The position numbers and the translations under genes were made by a program. Positions 21,260-31,337 of a stretch of DNA of 64,000 nucleotides are shown in pieces (within the stretch, counting starts at the first letter, position 1; every line of letters starts with the position of its first letter). A model generated the notes under the pieces. It saw nothing but the letters and a program-made list of their open reading frames with translations, had not been told where the DNA came from and did no database searches. Source of the stretch: Limnanthes douglasii subsp. nivea (lineage: Eukaryota > Streptophyta > Magnoliopsida > Brassicales > Limnanthaceae); the NCBI GenBank assembly GCA_036936605.1, contig JAUPFV010000003.1, positions 82,506,273 through 82,570,272 on the forward strand, given 5' to 3'.

Positions 21260-23890
21260 AAATATGATCTTAGAGAGGGGTTAATCTATTAACAAGTTAA
21301 GCAGTTTTCTTAATATTTATCAGCAAGTTACAGGGCAATCTATCAATTCTGAGAAGACCAAGATTATTATCTCAAAGCGTTTTCATCATAGTAAAATTTC
21401 TTCTCTTATTGACCAGACTGTTTTTAAAGTAGACAATCTTCCCTTTAACAATCGTGGCTTATTTTTTAAGCAACAATAACAAGTCTATTAAATACAGACC
21501 CTTGTTGGACAAATTTAAGTTTAGAATCTTGAAGTGGGAGAATAAAAAGCGATCTTACGGGAGGAGGTTAACATTAATCTCATATGTCCTTTTTTATCTC
21601 CCTATTTATTAGATGCAAAATAGTATGCTCCTTGACTGCATCATCTCTACACTTGAGCTTACTTTCAACAAATTTATTTGGCGTACTAATCAGGCTGAGA
21701 AGAGTATCCACTGGTCTAAGTGGTCTTCTCTTTGTAAACCTTTTGGAGAGAGAGGTTTTAATACTAGAAGCTTAAGTGATCTCTAAAAAGATTTCTCCCA
21801 CAAGTTTTGGTTCAATTACAAAAATAATGATACTCTTTGGGCTAATATTATTCATGGCATCTACAACAAGAATGTTCACCTTATCAAGAATACTTAAAAA
21901 AATGCTAACTCTATCATATGGAAAAGGCTTTCAGACATCAAGTTTGCTGATGAAAGTAATATTAGATGGGTTCTGGGGAATGCTGAAGTTGATTTTTGGG
22001 CTGATAACTGGCACAATTACACTCCCTTACTTGACTTTCAATGTGATTCTTGGTTCCTTGATGTTAAATTTAACACATACTGGAAGAAAAACCCGTGGGA
22101 CTTTGAGGCCATGGATGGGTTTCTAACTACTGACAGAATTAACATCAGGAAAGACTATCGTATCAATCATAATGAGAAAGACTGCATTTTATGGAAGCTC
22201 TCTCATGACTCTAAATTCAAAACCAAGCTTACCTGGAACAACTTAAGAACTCAACACAACTACTCAGGCTTTTTCAAAAAAAATTGGAATGCATTAACTC
22301 CAAGGAAGTTCTCGTTTTTACTTTGGAAAATTATCATGAATTATATCCTTATTGATCTATAATGCAAAAAAAACATCTTTATATCGCTTTTAAATGTAAA
22401 TTTTGCAGCAATGTTGAAGATACTAATCACATTTTTGTTCGTTGTAGCTATGCCTGGGAAATTTGGCTTTATTTCTGTAATCTGTTCAAGATCAAGGTGG
22501 AGAAATTCATGTCTCTAAGTCACATTATAAGGAATTGGTTCTGGTTTTCCTCTAAAAATGTTCATATAACTTATGTCATCATGCTATAATCTGCTGGACT
22601 ATTTGAAAGAACCGTAACAAAGCTAAATACAAAGATAAATGTGACTATGTTCTAACTTCTTTCAATTATATACATAACATTCTTGTTGTTTTAAACAGAG
22701 CTAACTATTTTTCTAGTAAGCATTGGACTTATTTATAGATGCAGGTATTAAGTTAGGTTGTCTTTCGATCCAAAAAGACAAAAATAATCCAGTGTACCCG
22801 AAGTGGTTGCCTCTAACTTGGTAATAGATTAAAGCTGAATATTGATGCAGCGTGTAGCAAGAGCGGTCAATCAAGTGGAGCTTTCATCTTCAGAGACTCT
22901 CAACAAAATCTAATTGTTGGTTCCAGTAACACCTTTGGAAAATCAACTCCTATCTTAGCCAAATCTAGAGCTCTGCTCGAAGGTCTCCTTATCTGTAAGA
23001 AAAATTATTGGAGTCGGGTTGATATAGAATTGGATTATCAAATCTTAGTAAACTATATAGCTACTGGAAACTCTCCTTGGTATCTCACTCACTTACTTTC
23101 TATTTTTAAGAACTTTTTTACTTCTAAGATGCGTATCAAGTTCATTTACAGAGTCAAAATCAAGCAACCGATTGGCTTGCCAAGCGGACTCTGAGACGTA
23201 AAAAATTAAACTTCTCTCAGTTTCAGGCTCCCAACTATCTTCTTGCTATAATTATGTTAGAAAGTTTGGTTCTTGGCTATTTCAACAATAATACTGACTA
23301 TTCGATTTCCTTTTCTCTTAATAAGCATATTTTTGGTTTATCGTTTCAATTTCAGGTCGAGAAGGAGTTGTCTTGGTCATTTGATCTGCTCTTCATTCGT
23401 TTTCTAAAAGACGCCTTATTGTGCTGTTTTTGCTCGAATTAATTTACTTGGGAAAGGTCTAAGTTTTGCTGTTGTCCTATCATAATGTCTCGAGTCGCTA
23501 TTTCTTCTAAAGTTCTAGGCTGCTAGCTCTCTGGTTCTCATTTCGGTTGCAATTTGGAGTAGTCTTGGACTTTTCCTCTTCCTTTCTTCGTTTTTCAGAA
23601 GAGACTTCGTTGTCAGTTGTTGGTCGAATGGTCTATCTTTGGATCTGGAACTCTTCAGCCATTCTCCTTGATTCCTCAGAGATTCTTTTGTCTCATCACT
23701 CTCTTAGCTTGAGTTCTTAGTAATCAGGGTTTTAAAAAGTTGGAGATTGCTGTCCAAATTCAAAACCTTTCTAATTTTCTATAATTTCTTTTTTGGTGTT
23801 CAAATTTGAACTTCTCTTTGGAGAGAAATTTGAAATTTTGGAAATTGTTGTCCAAAAGTTTGTATCTCTTTTTCTTATTAATAAAAGTAT
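21260..23890 (+). pseudogene. LINE, RT end to 3' tail, with zf-RVT and RNase H
   Basis: Plus strand: QVTGQSINSEKTKIIISK near 21330 (post-YADD RT), a thumb region near 21590-21760 (FGERGFNTRSLSDL), then ADNWHNYTPLLDF near 22000, zf-RVT with LWKLSHDSKFKTKLTWNNL (22190-22250), NWNALTPRKFSFLLWKI, and CKFCSNVEDTNHIFVRC (22390-22450), then RNase H from RLNIDAACSKSGQSSGAFIF (22830) to KIKQPIGLPSG (23160). The tail ends near AATAAAAG at 23880. Frameshifts separate at least six blocks. It belongs to the same general L1/RNase H type as the LINE at 100-533, with a different sequence. Confidence 0.8.
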
Positions 23891-23909
23891 TCTTATCACT
23901 TAAACAAAA

Positions 23910-24820
23910 GATAACTTTGCATTTGTAATGAATTCTTTAGCAAACGTAATAAATTTGTAAATAAATTATTGGGTGAGTTACTATTTTATCACCTATTTAA
24001 AAAATTAAAGTCTAATACCAATAAAAATTAACATACGTGTTATTCAGAATCCTTATTTATATCATATATATATATAATTGTCTTTTTAATTTAATTTTTT
24101 GTTTAATTTAAATTTTTAAAAATTGTTATTTTTAAAATTGTAACTCGATAAAAAAAATATAAAAATACTAATAGTTTTTTTAATACAAACAAAACTAGAT
24201 CCATAAATGATATTTTTTCACGAAAATATTTTCCAAGATTTTCGCTTCAATCTAAAAACAAATTCCAATGTCTCGCTGCCGCATAAATTACTCGTCTTGC
24301 ATCTATCTAAAAGATATATGGTCTCGCATTTATATAAAACATATTTGGTCACGTATCTATCTAAAAATTATTTTCCAATGTTTCACCGCCAGACTATCAC
24401 ATTTATCATCGTCTCGTATCTATCTAAAAAATATTTGGTCTCGTATCTATCTAAAAAAATATTTTGCAATGGCTCTCATCCATCTAAAAAATATTTTACT
24501 ATGTCTCATATATATCACTGCTCTCGCATATATTACTCGCCCCGCATCTATCTATAACATGTTTTATAATGTCTTTCATCTATCATCTAAATAAATATTT
24601 TACATTGGTCTTGCATCTAGCAAAGCTAGATGATAGATGTGAGGCATTAGATACGGGTTGTGTCGCATCTAGCATTGCTAGATACGATATATGAGACATG
24701 GAACGAGAGATGGACTAACTAGAAAAATGTAAAAACATAAAAATGCATCAAAACTTACTTAAAATTACATAATCGGTTTATTTCTCCGAACAATCTCTAA
24801 TCATAAATCTAGAAACACAT
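23910..24820. repeat. Dispersed repeat A, copy 1 (ATCTATCTAAA-rich)
   Basis: Non-coding repeat also found at 38737-39530. The left part is AT-rich; the right part (24190-24600) carries degenerate tandem units of the type TCTCGTATCTATCTAAAAAA with TATTT after them, followed by small palindromes CATCTAGC-AAA-GCTAGATG at 24615-24633 and a second near 24668. The frames seen across it (24207-24594) reflect the repeat and not protein selection. The right end is cut where element C's broken LTR begins. Confidence 0.7.
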
Positions 24821-24823
24821 TCT

Positions 24824-25128
24824 ACAAGGACTAAAGTACATAAAAACCTAATCACTCTTTGACTAAGCTGCCTACTCTCCTACTAAGAACTCATGGGTCC
24901 TTAAACTTGATCTGGGTCCCTTAAACATGATCTGAAAGCCCATAAAGCCCAAATGTAAGGGTATAAATACCCAACCACCAACATTTAATGAGGGTAATGA
25001 AAACTAAATACAACCAGGCTGCTTAATTCTCCCTCTACTCTCTACTCAAACATTAAATACTTACAAACTTCCACAAAACTCAAAATAAAAGTTACAATCT
25101 TACCCTCAGACGAAAATTAACCACACCA
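24824..25128 (+). mobile_element. 5' LTR of element C, lacking its first 103 bases
   Basis: Matches 34845-35149 at constant offset 10,021 and ends CCACACCA. The part equivalent to 34742-34844 is absent and replaced by repeat A. The sense TATA box TATAAATA is retained at 24962-24969, so the core promoter remains but distal U3 is gone. Confidence 0.9.
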
Positions 25129-25130
25129 AA

Positions 25131-25150
25131 TTGGCGACCACAGTGGGAGG
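25131..25150 (+). promoter_or_regulatory. Primer-binding site of element C
   Basis: TTGGCGACCACAGTGGGAG begins two bases after the LTR and would pair with the 3' end of a tRNA to prime minus-strand DNA. The same site follows element E's LTR (minus strand, 62363-62382). Tat elements commonly use an Arg-type tRNA; the exact tRNA was not checked. Confidence 0.75.
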
Positions 25151-25156
25151 ACGACG

Positions 25157-26950
25157 GTGCCTGAATCGAGCATTCGAAACCAACAAGAAAAATCAGTTCG
25201 AATGAATCCGGACGTCCCGGAAGTACCACCAGCTTTGCTTGAAGTGATGGGTGAAAACAATGAATACACTATCGAGGAGCGTGATAGATTAAAGGGCGAG
25301 ATAGAAGCTCTGAGGGCAGAAAAGGCTAAGATGGGCATGAAAGAAAAGTCAAAAGCATCAGTTGCTCATCATACCGATAACCCTAGAGAGCATGAGCCTT
25401 CGAAGACTCATGTGAGTACCAAAAAAACTCATCCCAGTTCCAAAAAGTCTCACCGGTCTAAGCCAGTGGAGAGTTCTGACTCAGGCTCAGAGTCTTCTGA
25501 TAGCTCCTCAAATGAAGAAGGAGTTGAAGAGTCCTTGTCCTCTAGCAGCAATGAGGGCCGAACTAAAAAGAAGCAAAAGTTGATCAAAAAATATTCAAGG
25601 AAAAGGGATAGACATAGGAAATTGAAGAAGAATATTGGCAAAATGTCATTTCACAGCCGGAGGCATGTAGACCGGATGCTGATGGATCCTTTTGCCTTCC
25701 ACGATGAACCAGGTATCTTTGCAACTCAAAATGAGGATACTGTGTTCAGTCGTGGTCGAAAGTGGAGACAATCTCCATTGTCTTCCAAAATTGTGTCTGA
25801 AAACCTCCCTAAGAGGTTCGATAGCACTAAAATGGAGAAATATGATGGCAGTACTGATCCGGACAACCACTTCGAGCAATTTAGGAATTTCATGATGAAT
25901 TTTGATGATGATGATAAGCTACTTTGTAGAGAATTCTCCCAATCCTTTGCGGGGAGTACTCTAAAATGGTATAACAACCTACCACAAGGCTGCATTAAGA
26001 ATTTTGATACCTTTTGGGTGGCCTTTCGAAGGCAGTTTGTTGGGAGTAAAGAGTTGAAGGGCAACAGGGACACAATAATCCATTGTGCCCAAGAACCGAA
26101 CGAATCAGTGAAAGAATACATAAGTCTTTTTGTAAACACCAAGAATGGATTGGCTGATTGCTTCGAGCAAGTAGCAATAGCATCCTTGAGACAGGGCTTA
26201 AACCCTGGGAATTTGGCTGATTCGGTGACCAGAAAGAAAGCCATAACTTGGGGAGGTTTTCTGAATCAGGTTGGAAAGTAGATCAACGTTGATGAAACAA
26301 AGAAAACTAGGGTACACAGGCAGGTGAGGTCTGCCCCGGTTGCACCAAATCCCAATCAGAATCAGTCCGAGAACAAGGCAAAGGAGACCGGACAGGGGCA
26401 TATCAGGGCTAAAGGTCAATCTCAGCCAGCTGCACCTGCCCAGAGTCAACAATCTAGAAATAAGAGAGGGCCTTGGGTTCAACCGGAGTGGTTTGCAGAA
26501 TTGAAAGAAAGTATGGTCACCATTTATGATAAAACAAAGGAAGAGGTACACTATAGAAGACCGGTCGCACTACAATCTCCTAGGGAACATTGTAATAACC
26601 CTTTCTGCCAGTACCATAATGATACTGGCCATACCACCGATGATTGTATAGCCTTGAAACAAAAATTTCAGAACTTGATTGAAAGAGGAAAGCTGGGGGC
26701 ATATGTCAAAAGAAGAGGAGGTAATAGGCCTGACAATACTCACTGGGTTGGTCCAAGCAATGCTGCTCCGGAGGGAGCTATGGTTATAATCGAAAGGTTT
26801 GATGTAGAATCAGAATACTTGGAGCCTGATCCAACTCGAAATAGAGTGGGTGCCATTGAGGAATGTTCTAGAACAGTCTCCAGGCTCATTAAGTTTTATG
26901 AGTCACTTACAATTTTTGGAGGGGATACCATGACAGCTCATACTGCTTTT
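25157..26950 (+). pseudogene. gag of element C
   Basis: The nucleocapsid/capsid protein that packages element RNA. The N-terminus (25157-25600) is charged and Ser/Lys-rich (MPESSIRNQQ; NNEYTIEERDRLKGEIEALR). The retrotransposon gag core spans about 25830-26270: KYDGSTDPDNHFEQFRNFM, LKWYNNLPQGCIKNFDTF, FRRQF, SVKEYISLF. A TAG at 26279-26281 interrupts the frame after NQVGK, and the same frame resumes through 27352. The zinc knuckle CQYHNDTGHTTDDC (26606-26647; CX2HX4HX4C) is intact and is the Tat form. Apart from the one stop, gag is the best-preserved part of the element. The start at 25157 has weak context; a start is also possible at 25205. Confidence 0.85.
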
Positions 26951-27700
26951 TCGAGAAAGAGGCACGTTCATACTTTAGCTACCCAGCTAGAAGGAGGCAT
27001 GACCTCCTATCAATCACAAATTCCATTCCCCTTCATTGTTTTTTATGACGATGACTTAAGAGATATAGTTGGCCCTCATGAAGATGTTGTTGTCATAGGA
27101 GCATCCATTGGGGGCAAGGACATAAGACGAATCTTAGTGGATACCGGAAGCTCAGCCAATATTATCTTCTTAACCACTTACAAGAAAATGAAAAATCTAG
27201 CCGTAATTCAGTGTTCGGACAGATCAATTGTGGGCTTTACTGGCAGCTCAGCAGATGTGATCGGGGAGTTCGAAAAGGAAGTTTTGTTGGGAAAAGGCCC
27301 TTTCAAGAAGATGGTCAGGATACTTTTTACTGTGGTAGATTGTCCCACTTGATATAATGCTATTTTAGGGAGGTCTTGGCTCTCTAGGATGCATGCAGTG
27401 GCTTCGACAGTCCACCAATGTTTGAAATATGCTGTTCAAGGACAAGTGGGAGTTGTCCGAAGCAGTCAAAATGTTGCAAGAGAATGTTATGCTACATCCC
27501 TAGCTCCACGGACGTTGGGGGCAGTTCGTCTCAACGAGCAATAGCAGTTTGAAGGGCTTTCTGGGGGTGAGGGTGAAATTAATGACCCCATAGAGACCCC
27601 TGGATTATTAATACCAGTTGAAGAGGTTGAAACACATTCTTTAGAAGAAGGGAAAAGTGTTAAGATAGGGTCTAAAAGGCCACCCGACCTGAAGAATAAG
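26951..27700 (+). pseudogene. Aspartic protease and RT linker of element C
   Basis: The protease processes the polyprotein. The active-site triplet is in LVDTGSSANIIF, with the catalytic Asp codon at 27140-27142 and the flap-like HEDVVVIGASIGG just upstream. The gag-protease frame ends at TGA 27350-27352, in FTVVDCPT, where PTSYNAILGRSWL would be expected. The downstream AILGRSWLSRMHAVAS (the ILGR motif) follows in the same frame. A further TAG near 27541 replaces a Gln codon. Confidence 0.8.
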
Positions 27701-28753
27701 ATGTTAAAAATTTTGAAAAACCATCAGCATGTTTTTGCTTGGTGCAATGCTGATGTTACTGGGGTTCCAGCAGATATTATATTACATTGCCTATCTGTCC
27801 GGAGAGACATAGCACCAGTGGTACAAAAGCGAAGGGCTTTTTCCAAGGAAAAGGCTGATGTTATTGTGCAAGAAGTTGACAGGCTCACAAAGATGGGGCA
27901 TATCAAGGAGTCTCAATATCCTTTGTAAACTGCCAATCCGGTCTTGGTGAAAAAGAAACATGGCAAGAGGCGTATGTGCATTGAGTTCACAGATCTCAAT
28001 AGGGCTTGCCCAAAAGATTTGTATCCAGTTCCCCGGATTGACTAGCTAGTAGACTCCACCTCTGGGAATAAGCTGCTATCCTTTATAGATGCTTTCTCCG
28101 GGTACAATCAGATTCAAGTAGATCTGAAGGATTAGGAGCATACCAAGTTTGTCGCTGACAGGGGTCTTCATTGCTACAAGGTGATGCCATTTGGGTTGAA
28201 AAATGCTGGGGCTACTTATCAGAGATTGGTGAACAAAGCCTTTGCTGATCAAATTGGAAGGAATATGGAAGTATACATCGATGACATGATGGTGAAAAGT
28301 GTGGATGAGAAATTGCACTTAGCGGACCTCCAAGAAACTTTTGCCAACTTGGTAAAAGTGAATTTGAAGCTAAATCCAGAAAAATGTGTGTTCGGAGTGC
28401 AATCCGGGAAGTTCCTAGGTTATATAATAAGTGAGCAAGGGATACAGGCCGATCCGGACCAGCTGAATGCTCTATTCCACATGGAGCCTCCTCGGAATAT
28501 CAAAGAAGTACAGCGATTAACGGGGAGGTTAGCTGCTTTAAACCGTTTTATCTCAAGGTCTTCGGACAGATGCGCCCCGTTTTTTCAAACTTTGAAGGGT
28601 GCAAAGGGATTTGACTGGACCTCACAGTGTGATCGGCCTTCAATGAGATTAAGAAACATCCGTCCTCTCCTAAAACCTTATTTAAACCAGTTGATGGAGA
28701 GACACTCTTCGTATATTTGGCAGTTTCAAGTTGTGCCATCAGTGTTGTGTTAG
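27701..28753 (+). pseudogene. Reverse transcriptase of element C
   Basis: Copies element RNA to DNA. Blocks in order: VFAWCNADVTGVPADI (27730), VQKRRAFSKEKADVI, GHIKESQYPL then a stop where Trp is expected (27926-27928), NPVLVKKKHGKRRMCIEFTDLN, IDAFSGYNQIQ (28085), GLHCYKVMPFGLKNAGATYQ (28160-28220), the catalytic YIDDMMVKS (28274-28300), LNPEKCVFGV and GKFLGYIISEQGI. Two TAGs at Gln positions near 28042 and 28134 break the palm. The catalytic motif itself is intact. A frameshift near 28640 ends RT before RNase H. Confidence 0.9.
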
Positions 28754-29811
28754 TAAGAGAGGTGGAAAACTACCCCCATCCAGTATACTACATCAGCAAG
28801 AGCTTGATAGATGCAGAAAAGCGTTATTTGAAACTCGAAAAATTAGCGTTAGCCCTGGTAATAGCTGCAAGGAAGATGAGACCTTATTTCCAGGCTCATC
28901 CTATTATCGTCCGGACATCTTTTCCCTTGAAGAATGTTCTCCAAAAGGCAGAAATTTCAAGTAGAATGACTAAGTGGTCGGTAGAATTGGGGGATTTCGA
29001 TATAGATTTTGCTCCTCGAACAGCAGTCAAGGCCCAAGCTGTGGCTGATTTTCTAGTTGAATTCCACTCTGACAGAGATTCGGAGCAGACTACTGAGATG
29101 AAAGACAAAAAGGTTTGGGTCGTTCGGACGCATGGTGGATCCAGCACTATGTGATGTGGTGCATGGGTGTGCTTGACTTCTCCGTATGGTGACAAAATGT
29201 ACCAGGCTATATGTTTTGCTTTTAGGGCTTCCAACAATGAGCCCGAATACGAAGCAGCTATAGCTGGCTTAAAGTTAGCTTATATTTGTGGAGCCAAGAG
29301 GGTCAAGTTGATGAGTGATTCCCAACTTCTTATTCACCATGCACAAGGTCAATCTGAGGCAAAAAAGGAGCAACTAGTGAAGTACTTGTTTCTTCTTAAA
29401 AATGAGGCTCTTAAGTTCCAAAGTGTTGTTTATGAGCTTATACCCCGGACAGAGAATGAACTAGCAGATTCACTGGCAACTTTAGCCTACACTGAGTCAT
29501 ATCCTTGGATCCATGTGTTGGAGAGCCCTTCCATTCAACATAACATCGGTAAAGAGGAGGAAATTTTCAAAGTACAGATCAAACAACCACGAGACATGAG
29601 ATTCCCTCTCTTGCAGTATCTCTCTGATGGCATCTTGCCTCCGGATAAAGCACTAGCAAGAAAAACGAAACACAAAGCTCGTGGTTTTATCATACTAAGA
29701 GACATTCTGTATAAGAAGTCTTACAGTAAACCTCTTTTGCGATGTTTGGGAGATGATGAATCTCAAGTAGTCCTCTCTGAATTGCATGATGGTGAGGGAT
29801 CAGCTCACTGA
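28717..29811 (+). pseudogene. Two RNase H domains of element C
   Basis: The first RNase H (28717-29090) has SCAISVVLV, VYYISKSLIDAEKRYLKLEKLAL and the tail GDFDIDFAPRTAVKAQAVADFLVEF. The second, the extra RNase H typical of Tat elements, runs from about 29115 (GGSST) to 29500: AICFAFRASNNEPEYEAAIAG, LMSDSQLLIHH with an acidic residue, IPRTENELADSLATLA. A frameshift at about 29150 separates them. The second domain probably took over RNA cleavage or tRNA primer handling while the first remained as a connection domain; this is family knowledge, not shown here. Confidence 0.85.
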
Positions 29812-30830
29812 GGATTCAGGGCTCTAACACGGAGAGTTTTACTGGCTGGCTATTACTGGCCCTCTATAATGCAGGATGCTAAAGAACTGGTGAGAAGGTG
29901 TGATCCATGCCAGATATATAGCAATGAAATTCATGTCCCAGCCATCCCTTTAGAGTCGATTTCTGAGCCTATACCTTTTGCTCGATGAGGGTTGGATTTA
30001 GTGGGCCCTCTCCCTATGGCGTCCGGGGGGCGTAAAACTATAATTGTTGCTATAGATTACTTTTTGAAGTGGATTGAAGCAGCCCCCTGGCAGGAACAAC
30101 ATCAAAAACTGTCATAAAATTCATTTTATCCAACATCTGTTGCAGATTTGGTGTTCCACAAAAGATAACGACAGATAATGGGCCACAGTTCGACAATAGA
30201 GAAATGGAGAGTTTCTGTGCGTCAAGGGGTATACAGCATTGTTTCTCTTCACCGTTTCACCCACAAGCAAATGGACAAGTTGAAGTGGCTAACAGAACTA
30301 TACTGTCCGGTTTAAAGAAGAATTTGGAAGGGGCTGCTGGGAAATGGCCTAGTTATTTACAAGAGGTCTTGTGGGCCTACCAGACTACACCTAGGGCTGC
30401 AACACATGAGTCACCCTTTGCTTTGGTCTATGGGATTGATGCAATAGCTCCCATAGAAGCAACTCTCCCATCATTTTGGGTTCACAACTTCTCCGGACAC
30501 GCTAACGAAGTGGCAATCAGAGGTCAGCTCGACCTAATAGACGAAAGACGAGTTAAGGCTCACCTTAGGGCTGCACACTATCAAGGTTTGATGAGAAGCA
30601 GGTTTGCTTCTAGAATTAAAACAAGGGATTTTCAGCCGGGGGACAAGGTATTGAGGAAAGTCTTCTTACACACTAAAGAGAAGCTACTAGGCAAACTGGC
30701 CCCAAGTTAGGAAGGACCTTATATGGTCGTTGAAAGACTTAAACCTGGAACATATTGACTAGAAGACAAGGCTGGAAGGGTTTTGACCCACCCTTGGAAT
30801 ATTGAACATCTCCGGATGTACTTGGAGTAG
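29812..30830 (+). pseudogene. Integrase of element C
   Basis: Inserts element DNA in the genome. The zinc region is RVLLAGYYWPSIMQDA ... CDPCQIYSN (29835-29920). Catalytic residues: Asp in AIDYFLKWIEA (30055-30057), Asp in TTDNGPQFDN (30174-30176) and Glu in QANGQVEVANRT (30282-30284) are all present. Defects are TGA near 29809 (Arg expected), TGA near 29986 (Trp), a frameshift near 30090, TAG near 30707 (Trp) and TGA near 30757 (Arg). The final stop is TAG 30828-30830 after LRMYLE. The last 168 codons of the core and tail (30204-30710) remain open. Confidence 0.9.
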
Positions 30831-31337
30831 CATCTATGTAAATATTTACTTGTTTAAACATCCATGTAAATATTTGGTGGCATACTCTTTCCTACCCTGG
30901 TGGCACGGGGAGGTTTTAATGAGGTGCCCTGGTTTTTTAATAAAATTTGATGCCTTCTTAAAAAATTCAAAGTGTTCTTACTTTGTTTTTTGTCACACCG
31001 TCCGGGTTGAAGTAAAAGAGTGATGACCACTTAAACATTTGTCATCGGAGAACTTAAACTCTCTCACTTTAGATTGTTCATGAAATAACTAAGGGCTATT
31101 TAAACACTAGCCACCAAAAATGAAACAAACTATGAAAGGATGCGAGAATTGTGCAAAATAAAAGTATTCATTAAAATAACTTAAGTGCCTTGGCCTTCCA
31201 AGGACTTTTAAATTGTCAAACAGAGCAAAAGATCTATCCGGTCAGATACCGGACACAATAACAAGAAGAATGCCTTGGCCTTCCAAGGACTATAGTTTAG
31301 ATAACATAAAAGTAAAAAGATAATTCATAATTCAAGA
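30831..31337. other. Convergent intergenic region of element C with three hairpins
   Basis: Non-coding. It holds the CCCTG-GTGGCA-CGGGG hairpin (30895-30910) and two identical hairpins CCTTGGCCTTCCAAGG at 31188-31203 and 31273-31288, 85 bases apart and both followed by ACT. Short repeats of GTAAATATT flank the first hairpin. Sense and antisense transcripts would both end here. Confidence 0.6.

Noticed and set aside
24207..24594. Two overlapping 108-116-codon open frames
   Set aside because: They arise from the ATCTATCTAAA tandem units of repeat A read in two frames; composition is repetitive and no family fits.
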